A stretch of 64,000 nucleotides of DNA, taken from NCBI GenBank assembly GCA_008081045.1, contig VMDC01000020.1, positions 62,001 to 126,000 of the forward strand, written 5' to 3'. Source of the DNA: Gammaproteobacteria bacterium (GTDB taxonomy: Bacteria; Pseudomonadota; Gammaproteobacteria; Pseudomonadales; Pseudohongiellaceae). Position numbers and translations under genes: made by a program. The notes below the pieces were generated by a model, which was not told the origin of the DNA, searched no databases, and saw only the letters and a program-made list of their open reading frames with translations. Shown piece by piece: positions 16,464 through 24,758 of this stretch; positions within the stretch are counted from its first letter, which is position 1; every line of letters starts with the position of its first letter.

Positions 16464-17748
16464 TGTAGCGAGCCAAGCCTTCTTCGTCCAAATTGCAGCC
16501 AATACCCGGTCGATCGGTGAGCAGGAAATCGCCCGCTTCCCAGACAAAAGGTTCCTGAATGATTTCGTCGAAGAAACCGGCCGATTTATAAATGCTTTCC
16601 TGAATGAGGAAGTTCGGAACATTGGCGCAGATTTGGATAGCCGCAGCGGTGATGATCGGCCCTCCCCAGATATGCGGCGCCATCAGCACATAATTCACTT
16701 CCGCCAGCGTTGCGATTTTCTTGCAGGCCGTGATTCCGCCAGCGCTGCCTAAATCAGGTTGTGCAAAAGCGCAGGCACCTTCCGCGAACAGGTTCTGGAA
16801 TTCATGTGGTGATACCAGCCGCTCACCGGTTGCGATTGGGATAGAGGTTTCCCGCGCGATTTCACCCATCTCCTTAAAGTTGCGTGGCGGGCAGGGTTCT
16901 TCGAACCAGAGGGGGTCATAGGGCTCCATGCGTTTGGCCAGTCTTACGGCCGCGGAGGGTGTGATCTGTCCATGTGTCCCAATGAGGATGTCTGCCTGTG
17001 TTCCGATTGCGTTTCTGATCGCTTCACAGGCGCGTTCTGTGTGGTCATATTCGGCCTGGGTCAGTTCCCAGGGTGCGCCGGTTGCACCGCCGTCTCTGGA
17101 TTGCGGAATCGGATCGAACTTCAGGCCAGTAAAGCCCTCATCCACGAGGCGGGCGGATTGTTCAGCGAGCGCTTCCGGGCGTTGAGTCCAGTTCCGGATG
17201 GTTTCCGCACCGGCGGCCATGTTCACGGTGTCATATATATAGGTGTACGTGCGGATCCGGTCGCGATAGGCGCCACCGAGCAGGCTGTAGACGGGGACGC
17301 CGTGATGCTTGCCGACAATGTCCCACAGGGCCGTATCAAACGCACTGATCACCCCAAACCTCGCGTAATCGGCATGCTGATGAGTGAGCCCTCGGACCAT
17401 GCGATGGTACAGCGTTTCCGGCTCCAGTGGGTTCTTGCCTTCAAGATATCGGGCGAAGGTTTCCTGAATCATGAGCTTGTAGCTGCCGGTCAGTCCGCCA
17501 AACGCGTTGAGCACGGCAGTTTCTCCCCAGCCCACCAGTCCGGTATCGGTTTCAAGCTTCACGAAAAACCAGGTGCCTCCGCCCCACTGAGGCGGCGGCG
17601 TCCTGATTACATAAGGCGTGACTTTGGTCAATTTAGGAGCCGAGTTGATACTGGTGCTGGCGCGCCCGGTCTGCGCGAATGCACGCGTAGCCGGAACCGC
17701 CATAGCCAGACCGGCGGCCTGAATGAAATGTCTGCGGTTTTGATTCAA
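16456..17748 (-). CDS. Enolase-superfamily (mandelate racemase/galactonate dehydratase-like) enzyme with Tat signal
   Basis: A protein of 430 aa from a TTG at 17748 with GGAGGA nine bases upstream. The N-terminus, NRRHFIQAAGLAMAVPATRAFAQ up to residue 26, is a Tat-type signal, unusual for this superfamily. The barrel has WFEEP near 283, ATGERL near 309 and APHIWGGP near 359, as in DgoD-type dehydratases. The position of the first metal ligand (Asp in the DgoD motif DFHG) is Gly257 in GTHGQ; the adjacent His259 is kept. The likely reaction is dehydration or cycloisomerisation of a sugar acid or lactone. It is the first gene of the operon with GH31 and the PQQ dehydrogenase. Confidence 0.82.
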   Translation of the reverse strand: MNQNRRHFIQAAGLAMAVPATRAFAQTGRASTSINSAPKLTKVTPYVIRTPPPQWGGGTWFFVKLETDTGLVGWGETAVLNAFGGLTGSYKLMIQETFARYLEGKNPLEPETLYHRMVRGLTHQHADYARFGVISAFDTALWDIVGKHHGVPVYSLLGGAYRDRIRTYTYIYDTVNMAAGAETIRNWTQRPEALAEQSARLVDEGFTGLKFDPIPQSRDGGATGAPWELTQAEYDHTERACEAIRNAIGTQADILIGTHGQITPSAAVRLAKRMEPYDPLWFEEPCPPRNFKEMGEIARETSIPIATGERLVSPHEFQNLFAEGACAFAQPDLGSAGGITACKKIATLAEVNYVLMAPHIWGGPIITAAAIQICANVPNFLIQESIYKSAGFFDEIIQEPFVWEAGDFLLTDRPGIGCNLDEEGLARYSV

Positions 17749-17886
17749 GAGGCTTGCTCCTCCGGAGCTTGTTGTTCTTGTTAGAGTGAAAGCAGAATAA
17801 TAGGGGTGAACCGAAAAATACAGTGGTTTACACTCAAACGGTCCGACTGCAAAAGTACAAATAAACAACAGGGGAAGAGGAAAAAA
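17749..17886. promoter_or_regulatory. Divergent control region between sugar operon and sulfatase
   Basis: This 138-bp AT-richer stretch separates the divergent starts of the dehydratase and sulfatase genes. It carries both ribosome sites (GGAGGA on the left-going side, GAAGAGG on the right-going side). It has candidate -10 hexamers such as TATTAT on the minus strand, but no convincing -35 partner or operator palindrome. Shared regulation of the two arms is likely from layout alone. Confidence 0.35.
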
Positions 17887-19578
17887 ATGAAACGCCGACG
17901 CCGTAATGCTTGGTCTGTAGCCCTGAGCCTCACGCTGCTGTTCTCTCACTTTGCCAATTCGCAAACCGGTGAACGCCCCAATGTGGTGCTGATTCTTGCT
18001 GATGATCTGGGTTTTACCGACATAGCACCGTTCGGCAGCGAGATTGATACACCAAACATTGCAAGACTGGCCGCCTCCGGGCTGTCGTTCACCAACTATC
18101 ACACGGCAGCGAACTGTGCGCCCGCCCGTGCCATGTTGCTGACGGGGGTAGATAGCCACCGCAATGGCGTACCCAACATTCCAGAGTCGATTCCGCCAGA
18201 GCAGCTCGTCTATGATCATTATCAGGGCGTGTTGAGCCAGAACGTGGTGACGTTGGCCAGCCTGCTGCGCGGCAGCGGTTATCACACCTACATGACCGGA
18301 AAATGGCACCTCGGCCACACTCCGGAATTGCTGCCGTCAGCCCGGGGCTTTGAGCGCACAATCGCAATGGCTGACACTGGAGCGGACAACTGGGAACAAC
18401 GCACCTATTTGCCGATCTACGATGAAGCGCATTGGTATGCAGATGGTGAAAAGCATACGCTGCCAGATGATTTCTACTCTTCCGAGTACTTTATTGACAA
18501 GACTATTGAGTTCATCAGTGCGAATGAGTCGGACGATAAACCGTTTTTTGCTTATATCCCCTTTCAAGCTGTCCACATGCCAGTGCAGGCACCCCGGGAA
18601 TTTTCAGATAAATATGCTGGCGTCTACGACCAGGGCTGGACTGTCATGCGTGAGCAACGGAGACTCGCTGCTGAGGAGGCTGGCGTAATACCGGAAAACA
18701 CAGAAGTTATAGTGACACCTGGCACTCTGGATTGGAATGCTCTTACTGAAGAGCAGAGAGAACATCATGCGAGACGCATGGAGGTCTATGCGGGAATGGT
18801 CGATGCGATGGACATGCACATCGGGAGGTTGATGACCTATTTGGAGAGTATAGGAGAATATGAAAACACGATTTTCATATTTACTTCTGATAACGGTGCT
18901 GAGGGTTCACCGTTGATTAGTCCGACCGGGAACTCTGTATTGGATCCTTGGTTCGAAAGGGTCGGGTATGAGACCGGTATTGAGAACTTAGGGGAGAAAG
19001 GATCATGGGTCGGCATTGGTCCAAGCAATGCAACAATTGCCGCTTCACCGCTGGCCTACTATAAATTTCATGCGAATGAGGGTGGTCTTCGCGTGCCACT
19101 GGTCATGTCAGGCCCGGGCATTTCCCAGCGCGGACAGCTGAGTGACGAATTTGTCTTCGTGACGGATCTCGCGCCAACCATACTCAGCCTTGCCGGAGTG
19201 AATGATCATGGGGGTAGCTGGCAGACTCGCGAGGTAGAGCCAATCGTGGGCAAAGATTTCTCCAGCTACCTGCAGGGCCGGGCGGGTCCAATCCACACCG
19301 CGTCAGAGCCGATAGGATACGAAATGGGTGGCAGTGGCGCTCTCTTCAAAGGCGACTACAAGATAGTGATCAATAAATTTGAACAGAATGAGTCCGAATG
19401 GCATCTTTTCAACATCAAGACTGATCCCGGTGAAGCGAATGACCTGGCTGAGGTGGAGCCAGAATTGTTGGCTGAGATGCTGGCCGATTACGAACAATGG
19501 GCGTCGAGCAACAATGTCCTGCCCATGCCAGAGGGATATAACCGGGCTCGAACCATCCTGCCCGGGCTCAGGCGCTAG
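17887..19578 (+). CDS. Exported type I (formylglycine) sulfatase
   Basis: A protein of 563 aa. The ATG at 17887 is chosen for the purine-rich GAAGAGG just upstream and the signal peptide that follows (SVALSLTLLFSHFANS). The mature part starts PNVVLILADDLGFTD with the metal-binding Asp pair. The sulfatase signature is Cys77-Ala-Pro-Ala-Arg81, the cysteine being the one converted to formylglycine. Further ligands appear in GKWHLG and TSDNGAEG. It hydrolyses sulfate esters; length fits the arylsulfatase and glycosulfatase range. It is divergent from the GH31 operon and upstream of a TonB receptor, which suggests a sulfated glycan or glycoside. Needs a formylglycine-generating enzyme, not seen here. 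Confidence 0.9.
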   Translation: MKRRRRNAWSVALSLTLLFSHFANSQTGERPNVVLILADDLGFTDIAPFGSEIDTPNIARLAASGLSFTNYHTAANCAPARAMLLTGVDSHRNGVPNIPESIPPEQLVYDHYQGVLSQNVVTLASLLRGSGYHTYMTGKWHLGHTPELLPSARGFERTIAMADTGADNWEQRTYLPIYDEAHWYADGEKHTLPDDFYSSEYFIDKTIEFISANESDDKPFFAYIPFQAVHMPVQAPREFSDKYAGVYDQGWTVMREQRRLAAEEAGVIPENTEVIVTPGTLDWNALTEEQREHHARRMEVYAGMVDAMDMHIGRLMTYLESIGEYENTIFIFTSDNGAEGSPLISPTGNSVLDPWFERVGYETGIENLGEKGSWVGIGPSNATIAASPLAYYKFHANEGGLRVPLVMSGPGISQRGQLSDEFVFVTDLAPTILSLAGVNDHGGSWQTREVEPIVGKDFSSYLQGRAGPIHTASEPIGYEMGGSGALFKGDYKIVINKFEQNESEWHLFNIKTDPGEANDLAEVEPELLAEMLADYEQWASSNNVLPMPEGYNRARTILPGLRR

Positions 19579-19800
19579 TGGCTGCTGAAAGATAACGGGT
19601 TTGAGCAGGGCGAGGCTGGATGGCGACTGGATAGCAGCAAAATAGATCCGGGCGAGGCAAACAGGCTGGCACAGTCACAGCCGTAACGGCCGGCCGGAAT
19701 GCTGCCAGGCTATGAGGCCCGCCCGACGGCCAATGAAGTGCTGCCGATCCCTGAAGGCTCCAATTTCGGTCGGACCATCCTTCGCGTCGGCTGTCATTAA
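19579..19800 (+). pseudogene. Decayed duplicate of the sulfatase C-terminal tail
   Basis: Directly after the sulfatase stop, and in the same frame, the translation is a second worn copy of the sulfatase's own tail. SSKIDPGEANRLAQSQP matches NIKTDPGEANDLAEVEP, and ANEVLPIPEGSNFGRTIL matches SNNVLPMPEGYNRARTIL. An internal TAA at 19684-19686 interrupts it, and it ends at TAA 19798-19800. No start codon or ribosome site precedes it. It is best explained as the remnant of a tandem sulfatase duplication, mostly deleted. Confidence 0.75.
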
Positions 19801-19980
19801 GCGCAGTCGCAATCTTCGCGATGTTCAGCAGCCGGGCTGTCAGACGCTTGCAATTTGTGACAGACCGCGCGATTCAATCCTCTTAAAATGGAAAAGAAAC
19901 GGACGCGATCCGGGTGTCAGTTTGCTCGCCCGCTGGTGCTGCCGGTCGCCGCCATTAATAACAACTCAGAGTCCCGCGGC

Positions 19981-22200
19981 ATGGACCTATCCTTCGCTTC
20001 TTTTTTGTCCTGTCGGCCAGTACTGCGCGCGCGTGCCGCATGCTGCGCTGTGCTGCTGCTCGGGGTGGTCAGTTCCGGCGCTGAAGTCAGTGCTCAGGGC
20101 GGAGCTGCCGAAGAAGACACCACGGTCGTTTACGAGGCCAGTTATTTCGCGCAGTGGGCGCCTGTAACCGCGATGGACATGGTCAATCGTATCCCCGGGG
20201 TCAACGTGGCTGGCGGTGGCGGTGGTGCTGGGTTCCGTCTGCCCGGTGGCGCCAACCGAAATGCCAGCCGCGGGGGTCGGGGACTTGGCAGTGGGGGCGG
20301 CAGTACGCAAATTCTGATTAACGGTAAGCGCACTGCCGGAAAAGACAATAATGCGCAACTTCAGCTGGCCCGAATTAACGCCGACCAGGTCAACTACATT
20401 GAACTGATTCGCGGTACCGGCGGAGATCTGGACGTTCGCGGCAGCGGTCAAATCCTCAACATTGTTATGTTTGAGGCGCTTGATACCTCCTCAGTCTCCT
20501 TTGATCTGCTGACGGACTACTACAAGGATCAGGCAACCCGGCCCGGTGGGTCCATCTCCTACAGCAATCAGTTTGACCGGCTCAATCTGCTGGTCAGCGC
20601 CATTGCTCAGCCCCAGTACAATCATCAGGCGGCTTTTGAAGAGAGCATGCTGGCTGATACCTCCGCAAATGATGTGGTCTATGAAGACCGGATAGTCAGG
20701 CAGACCAACATGTCGCTCTCTACAAATCTGGAGTATGCAATCAACGGCCGAAGCAGCGCCAGATTTAATGCGCTTTATGCCAAGAATGACAATCCTTCCA
20801 CCGTGGACCGGACCACGATTGACATCCGCGATGGCCGGTGGGACCCGCTGGTTGAATTTGAAGACATACCCGGTCGTCAGCGCAACTGGGAAATCGGTGG
20901 TGATTATGAGTACAACTTCGACAGCGGTGCTCGTTTTAAAATGCTGTTTATTGCCAATGAAAATGACACCAGTCGAACCCGTGAGCGTTTTCGTCAGACT
21001 GCTGCAGAGGGCCTTGAGAAGAACCTGTACCTCGACACCAAAACCGTGATTCAGGAACGGATTGTGCGGGGCTCCTATACGTTTGATGTCCTGGAGAACC
21101 ACAACCTGGAACTCGGGTTGGAAGGGGCGCAGACCCTGATGGATGCCGGTCTGAAACTGGGTATCGCTTCCGCCAGTGGAACGCCGGTCGATAGCCATGG
21201 TGGCCTGGTTCCGGTAGCAGTAGACAACGCCTCTTCCAAGGTTGAGGAACTGCGCTACGAGCCATTTGCCATTCATAACTGGCGGCTCAATTCCCGCATG
21301 ACTCTGGAGACTTCACTGGTCTATGAATCTTCAGAAATTCAACAGAGTGGAGAATTTTCAAACCAGCGGCAGTTCAGCTTTGTTAAGCCTAAATTCGATT
21401 ACCGCTTTAATCTTACCCCCGCTGTCCAGCTGCGCATGATGGTTGAAAAATTGGTAAGGCAAATCAGCTTCACCAACTTCGTGGCCTCCACTGACAGTCA
21501 GGACAACGATTCCAATACACTGGCCGGGAATCGGTTTTTGCGCCCTGACTATTTCTGGAATTACAACTTCACCGCGGAGTTCCGTTTGCCCGAAGATCAG
21601 GGCGTAATCAGTGCCAATCTGTACCATCATCGCCATAAAGATTTTCTACAGCGCGTTGACGTCTCGCCGTCATCTGACAACCTGCAGTCTGCCGCAGGGA
21701 ATATCGGTTCGGGAGATATGCTGGTGGCAGATGTGCGCGCCAGTTTGCGGATGAATGTTATCAACCTGCCGAATTTGCTGATCAATGCCCGTGCCAGCAT
21801 CCGGGATTCAGAGGTCAAAGACCCTTTTACCGGACAGGAGCGCTCTTTCACATTCTTCCACCGGGGCGAATTCGAACTGGGATTTCGTCATGACATCCCG
21901 GAACGACGCATCAACTGGGGAATGCAGATTCGCGACAGAGTGGACGGTGACTATAATTTCTACGACATTGATGATCTGCTGTCTGAAAATCGACAGCCAT
22001 GGGTGACAGCTTTCGCTGAAGCGATCGTGATGGAGAATTACACGGTTCGCTTCGATGTACGCAATGCCACCGACTCAATTCGTTGTCGGGAGCGGGTGAG
22101 GTATGTTGGGCATATCTCCGATCGACTCGTTGAAGAATTGGAGTCTAACTGCTCCACGACAGGCCCGGTTCTCACCTTCAAGATCAGCAGCACCTTTTAG
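19981..22200 (+). CDS. TonB-dependent outer-membrane receptor
   Basis: A protein of 739 aa from the ATG at 19981, with a Sec signal ending at AEVSAQ. A TonB-box-like TTVVYEASYF follows. The plug has MVNRIPGVNV, a glycine-rich insert, ILINGKRTAGKD and RGTGGDLDVRGSGQILNI. The rest is beta-barrel sequence with alternating aromatic residues ending in FKISSTF, a typical terminal Phe. It imports a large or scarce ligand using TonB energy. A paralog with the same plug lies at 34399-36597. Its place downstream of the sulfatase on the same strand makes a glycan fragment a reasonable ligand. The Shine-Dalgarno sequence is weak. Confidence 0.88.
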   Translation: MDLSFASFLSCRPVLRARAACCAVLLLGVVSSGAEVSAQGGAAEEDTTVVYEASYFAQWAPVTAMDMVNRIPGVNVAGGGGGAGFRLPGGANRNASRGGRGLGSGGGSTQILINGKRTAGKDNNAQLQLARINADQVNYIELIRGTGGDLDVRGSGQILNIVMFEALDTSSVSFDLLTDYYKDQATRPGGSISYSNQFDRLNLLVSAIAQPQYNHQAAFEESMLADTSANDVVYEDRIVRQTNMSLSTNLEYAINGRSSARFNALYAKNDNPSTVDRTTIDIRDGRWDPLVEFEDIPGRQRNWEIGGDYEYNFDSGARFKMLFIANENDTSRTRERFRQTAAEGLEKNLYLDTKTVIQERIVRGSYTFDVLENHNLELGLEGAQTLMDAGLKLGIASASGTPVDSHGGLVPVAVDNASSKVEELRYEPFAIHNWRLNSRMTLETSLVYESSEIQQSGEFSNQRQFSFVKPKFDYRFNLTPAVQLRMMVEKLVRQISFTNFVASTDSQDNDSNTLAGNRFLRPDYFWNYNFTAEFRLPEDQGVISANLYHHRHKDFLQRVDVSPSSDNLQSAAGNIGSGDMLVADVRASLRMNVINLPNLLINARASIRDSEVKDPFTGQERSFTFFHRGEFELGFRHDIPERRINWGMQIRDRVDGDYNFYDIDDLLSENRQPWVTAFAEAIVMENYTVRFDVRNATDSIRCRERVRYVGHISDRLVEELESNCSTTGPVLTFKISSTF

Positions 22201-22315
22201 TCAGCTCCCCATCTGCTTTTGTTCGCTATCCGGCCTCCCTCACGTCCGGAAGTGACTTCCCTGTCGCTGACGTCCCTGTTAGGCTAGGTGAAAACAATAA
22301 CTCAGGAGTCTCCAC

Positions 22316-22876
22316 ATGGTTTCCAGAATTGCAGCGGGATTGAGCGCTGCCGCCTTTGCTATTTTCACGTCAGGTGTGGCTGCCCAGCCTGATAACGCGA
22401 CTCATATTCCGACCGAAGAAATCATGACGGTTTTTCAGAATTTGGGAGAAACCATTGATCAGCAGATTCGCGTGGTTGATATCGGTGACGACATCAATGT
22501 CGCCGTCGGGATCCTCAAGCGTGTTGGTACGCGCACTGAAGGTGAGGAAGTGACCGCGATTGTGCATCACCGGGTAACCGAGGTGTACTATGTGCTTGAG
22601 GGCTCCGGTATTCTGGTAACGGGCGGTGATGAATCTGACGCCCTGGAGTTTCCGGCAGACAACAGCTCGGTGCTCATCCTGATTGGGCCCAGTGGGCGCC
22701 GCACGGTAGTCAATGGTCAAGAGCAGACCGTGAAGCCGGGTGACATTGTTGTGATTCCAGCAGGTGTTCCCCACGGATTCCGCCACATTCAGGATCAGGT
22801 GACCTACCTCAGCGTTCGGGTAGATCCGGATCAGACCTTACCAACCGGTTATGCCCATCCTTCAATCGCAGACTAA
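22316..22876 (+). CDS. Exported cupin-domain protein
   Basis: A protein of 186 aa with AGGAG seven bases before the ATG. Residues 1-23 are a Sec signal (AAGLSAAAFAIFTSGVAAQ). A single cupin barrel carries the metal ligand pattern in VHHRVTEVYYVLEGSG (two His and a Glu) and the second half in PGDIVVIPAGVPHGFR (His). Function within cupins ranges from dioxygenase to sugar-binding or isomerase; nothing here decides. It stands alone between the TonB receptor and the next unknown exported protein, all rightward. Confidence 0.8.
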   Translation: MVSRIAAGLSAAAFAIFTSGVAAQPDNATHIPTEEIMTVFQNLGETIDQQIRVVDIGDDINVAVGILKRVGTRTEGEEVTAIVHHRVTEVYYVLEGSGILVTGGDESDALEFPADNSSVLILIGPSGRRTVVNGQEQTVKPGDIVVIPAGVPHGFRHIQDQVTYLSVRVDPDQTLPTGYAHPSIAD

Positions 22877-22903
22877 TCAGCGTCTGACGTTCGCGTAGCA
22901 GTG

Positions 22904-22923
22904 CTTCCGGCCTGTGCCGGAGG
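22904..22923 (+). terminator. Hairpin downstream of the cupin gene
   Basis: CTTCCGGC (22904-22911) pairs with GCCGGAGG (22916-22923) around a CTGT loop, 28 bases after the cupin stop. One pair is a wobble. No U-tract follows, so termination is only suggested by position. Confidence 0.3.
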
Positions 22924-23027
22924 TGCGGCTGGCGGCGCTCGAGCCGGTCATTGGCCGGATTATCACCGGTGTGTGCCGGTTGGATTCATAGTCCTAGTCT
23001 GACCTGTGGCCGTGATAAGCTCCTTTC

Positions 23028-24053
23028 ATGAGAATCTTTAAGGTGCCCCTCTCGGCCCTCGGCGTGCTGTTGGGAATGGCCGGTCCACTGCATGGGGGTG
23101 AAGGTGCTGCGCCTGCCTTTACCCAATGGGGACAGCCAGATCTGCAGGGAGTCTGGAATTTTTCCTCTGATGTGCCCTTGCAGCGGCCGGCACACTTCGG
23201 CGATCGTCAGTTCCTGACCTCCGAAGAGATCACGGCGGAGCAGGAACAGCGGCTGTTGCGGATCGGAACTCGTGGCCCGGTCCGCTCAGCTGAAGGCGTT
23301 GAGGCCTTGTATAATGACAACATCTGGGCGGAAAACCGCAGCGACATAGATAACGTGCGCACTTCGCTGATCGTGCTGCCGGAAAACGGGCGCCTGCCGT
23401 CTGTTCAGGCCGGCATCAATCATCAGCCGGGCGGAGAGCGTGATGTGGCCGGAACGCGACCGGTGCGCTTCGCGGTTGGTGGTATCGGTCGGACGGGCCC
23501 GGAAGACCGGGGTGTTTCAGAACGCTGCCTGGTTGGTTTCAATAACATGCCGCAGCTGATGCCCAGCGTATATAACAACAATATACAGATCGTGCAGAAT
23601 CAAGATTACGTCGTCATTCTCTCGGAGATGGTGCACGATGCGCGAATTATTCCCCTGCGTGGCGGCGCCCGGCTATCCGATGACATCGGTTTGTGGTCCG
23701 GCGACTCCCGCGGTCGCTGGGAGGGCCGCACACTCGTCATCGAGACCCGTAATTTTAACGGCCTGACTCAGAGCTTTGCCGGCTACGGTTCGTCAAGTAA
23801 CAAATTGCTGGTAGAACGACTCACGAAAGCGGGACCGCGTTCAATCAGCTATGAATACACCATCACCGATCCGGATACATTCAGCGAACCGGTCTCGGTG
23901 ATTCTGCCGCTGACCAAAGTAGACGCGCAACTCTACGAATATGCCTGCCATGAAGGCAATTACGGGATGGCGAATATGCTCAAGGCGGCCCGGGCCCGTG
24001 ATGCGACAGCGGAAATGGATCGCGTGGCTGATCTGTTCCGGGACCGACAATAG
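23028..24053 (+). CDS. Exported protein of the PDLQGVW family, unknown function (copy A)
   Basis: A protein of 341 aa with a Sec signal of about 24 aa. The family hallmark GQPDLQGVWNF starts the mature part. Later conserved blocks are SERCLVGF, VYNNNIQIVQ, EMVHDARIIP, GDSRGRWEGRTLVIETRNF and YEYACHEGNYGM. Three further members occur in this window (55134, 56272, 63066). Conserved His, Glu, Asp and Cys residues in these blocks suggest an enzyme or metal-binding protein, but I know no characterised member. The start lacks a clear ribosome site. The lipoprotein gene follows after 28 bp. Confidence 0.75.
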   Translation: MRIFKVPLSALGVLLGMAGPLHGGEGAAPAFTQWGQPDLQGVWNFSSDVPLQRPAHFGDRQFLTSEEITAEQEQRLLRIGTRGPVRSAEGVEALYNDNIWAENRSDIDNVRTSLIVLPENGRLPSVQAGINHQPGGERDVAGTRPVRFAVGGIGRTGPEDRGVSERCLVGFNNMPQLMPSVYNNNIQIVQNQDYVVILSEMVHDARIIPLRGGARLSDDIGLWSGDSRGRWEGRTLVIETRNFNGLTQSFAGYGSSSNKLLVERLTKAGPRSISYEYTITDPDTFSEPVSVILPLTKVDAQLYEYACHEGNYGMANMLKAARARDATAEMDRVADLFRDRQ

Positions 24054-24081
24054 ACATTCAACTCTGCCAGGAGCCCTCAAC

Positions 24082-24615
24082 TTGTTCAGAACCCTGAAGA
24101 TTCTTCCGTTAGTGCTTGCGCTGGCTTCCTGCATCACGCCAAGCATTCGTGACTGGCCGGATGAGGTTCCGCCAAGCAATCTTTTCATCCGTGCCTATCG
24201 GGCTGATGCGGTAAATCAGACGCTGCAGTCTGAGCAGGCCTATCTCGAATGGATTCTCGGGTTTTATCAGGGGACCGTGATTTACCCGACTGGCTGGCTT
24301 GATGTGGAACGGCAGTTGCTGGATATCACAGAGAGGGAGCAGCAAGCGGAGCTTGCCTCGCGCCTGCGTGATCTGGGGATTCTGATAGGGGCTGAATGGG
24401 CAAAGGAAAATGAGGCCAGGCTGATAGACAATCGCATGCTCGCTCTCTGGGGCTCTACTCTGCAACTGATGCAGACAACAGACGCAAGACTGGGCGCGAT
24501 TGAACTTGTCTCGCAGGACATCGAAGCGTTGTTTGCCGGCAGGCTGCAAAAAACAGACATTGAGGAAGCCCGATATGCCGAGCGCCTCGGTTTTGAGGTC
24601 TTCGGAGATTTTTAA
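24082..24615 (+). CDS. Lipoprotein of unknown function (TTG start)
   Basis: A protein of 177 aa from a TTG at 24082 with AGGAG eight bases upstream. A short signal ends in the lipobox LASC (LPLVLALASCITPS), so the cysteine near residue 17 would be lipidated. The mature part is largely helical, with DVERQLLDITEREQQAELASRLRDLG and a repeated charged pattern. No enzymatic motif is recognised. It follows the PDLQGVW-family copy A by 28 bp and is probably co-transcribed. Confidence 0.65.
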   Translation: MFRTLKILPLVLALASCITPSIRDWPDEVPPSNLFIRAYRADAVNQTLQSEQAYLEWILGFYQGTVIYPTGWLDVERQLLDITEREQQAELASRLRDLGILIGAEWAKENEARLIDNRMLALWGSTLQLMQTTDARLGAIELVSQDIEALFAGRLQKTDIEEARYAERLGFEVFGDF

Positions 24616-24758
24616 TCCCGATGATCACAAGGCCCGTGCAAGGCGCAGACAGGCGGCCTGCTCCCGAGCACCGTTTGTGCCGATTGATCTTTACTGAACG
24701 TGACGCCTCACCGGGCGCATCGACTCCAAACCCCGATCAAGGTATTCCACAGTGCTTC

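Noticed and set aside
16464-16622. Extended N-terminus for the GH31 enzyme
   Set aside because: It overlaps the conserved end of the dehydratase gene in another frame and would place a basic tail before the signal peptide.
12163-19578. Calling the GH31 region a sulfoquinovose degradation operon
   Set aside because: No SQ isomerase, kinase, aldolase, SQ dehydrogenase or sulfolactaldehyde enzyme is present, and the third sulfonate-binding residue differs.
20491-21276. Leftward open frame of about 260 codons inside the first TonB receptor gene
   Set aside because: It is fully antisense to a well-supported receptor and has no recognisable domain; the same happens opposite the second receptor near 34663-35388.
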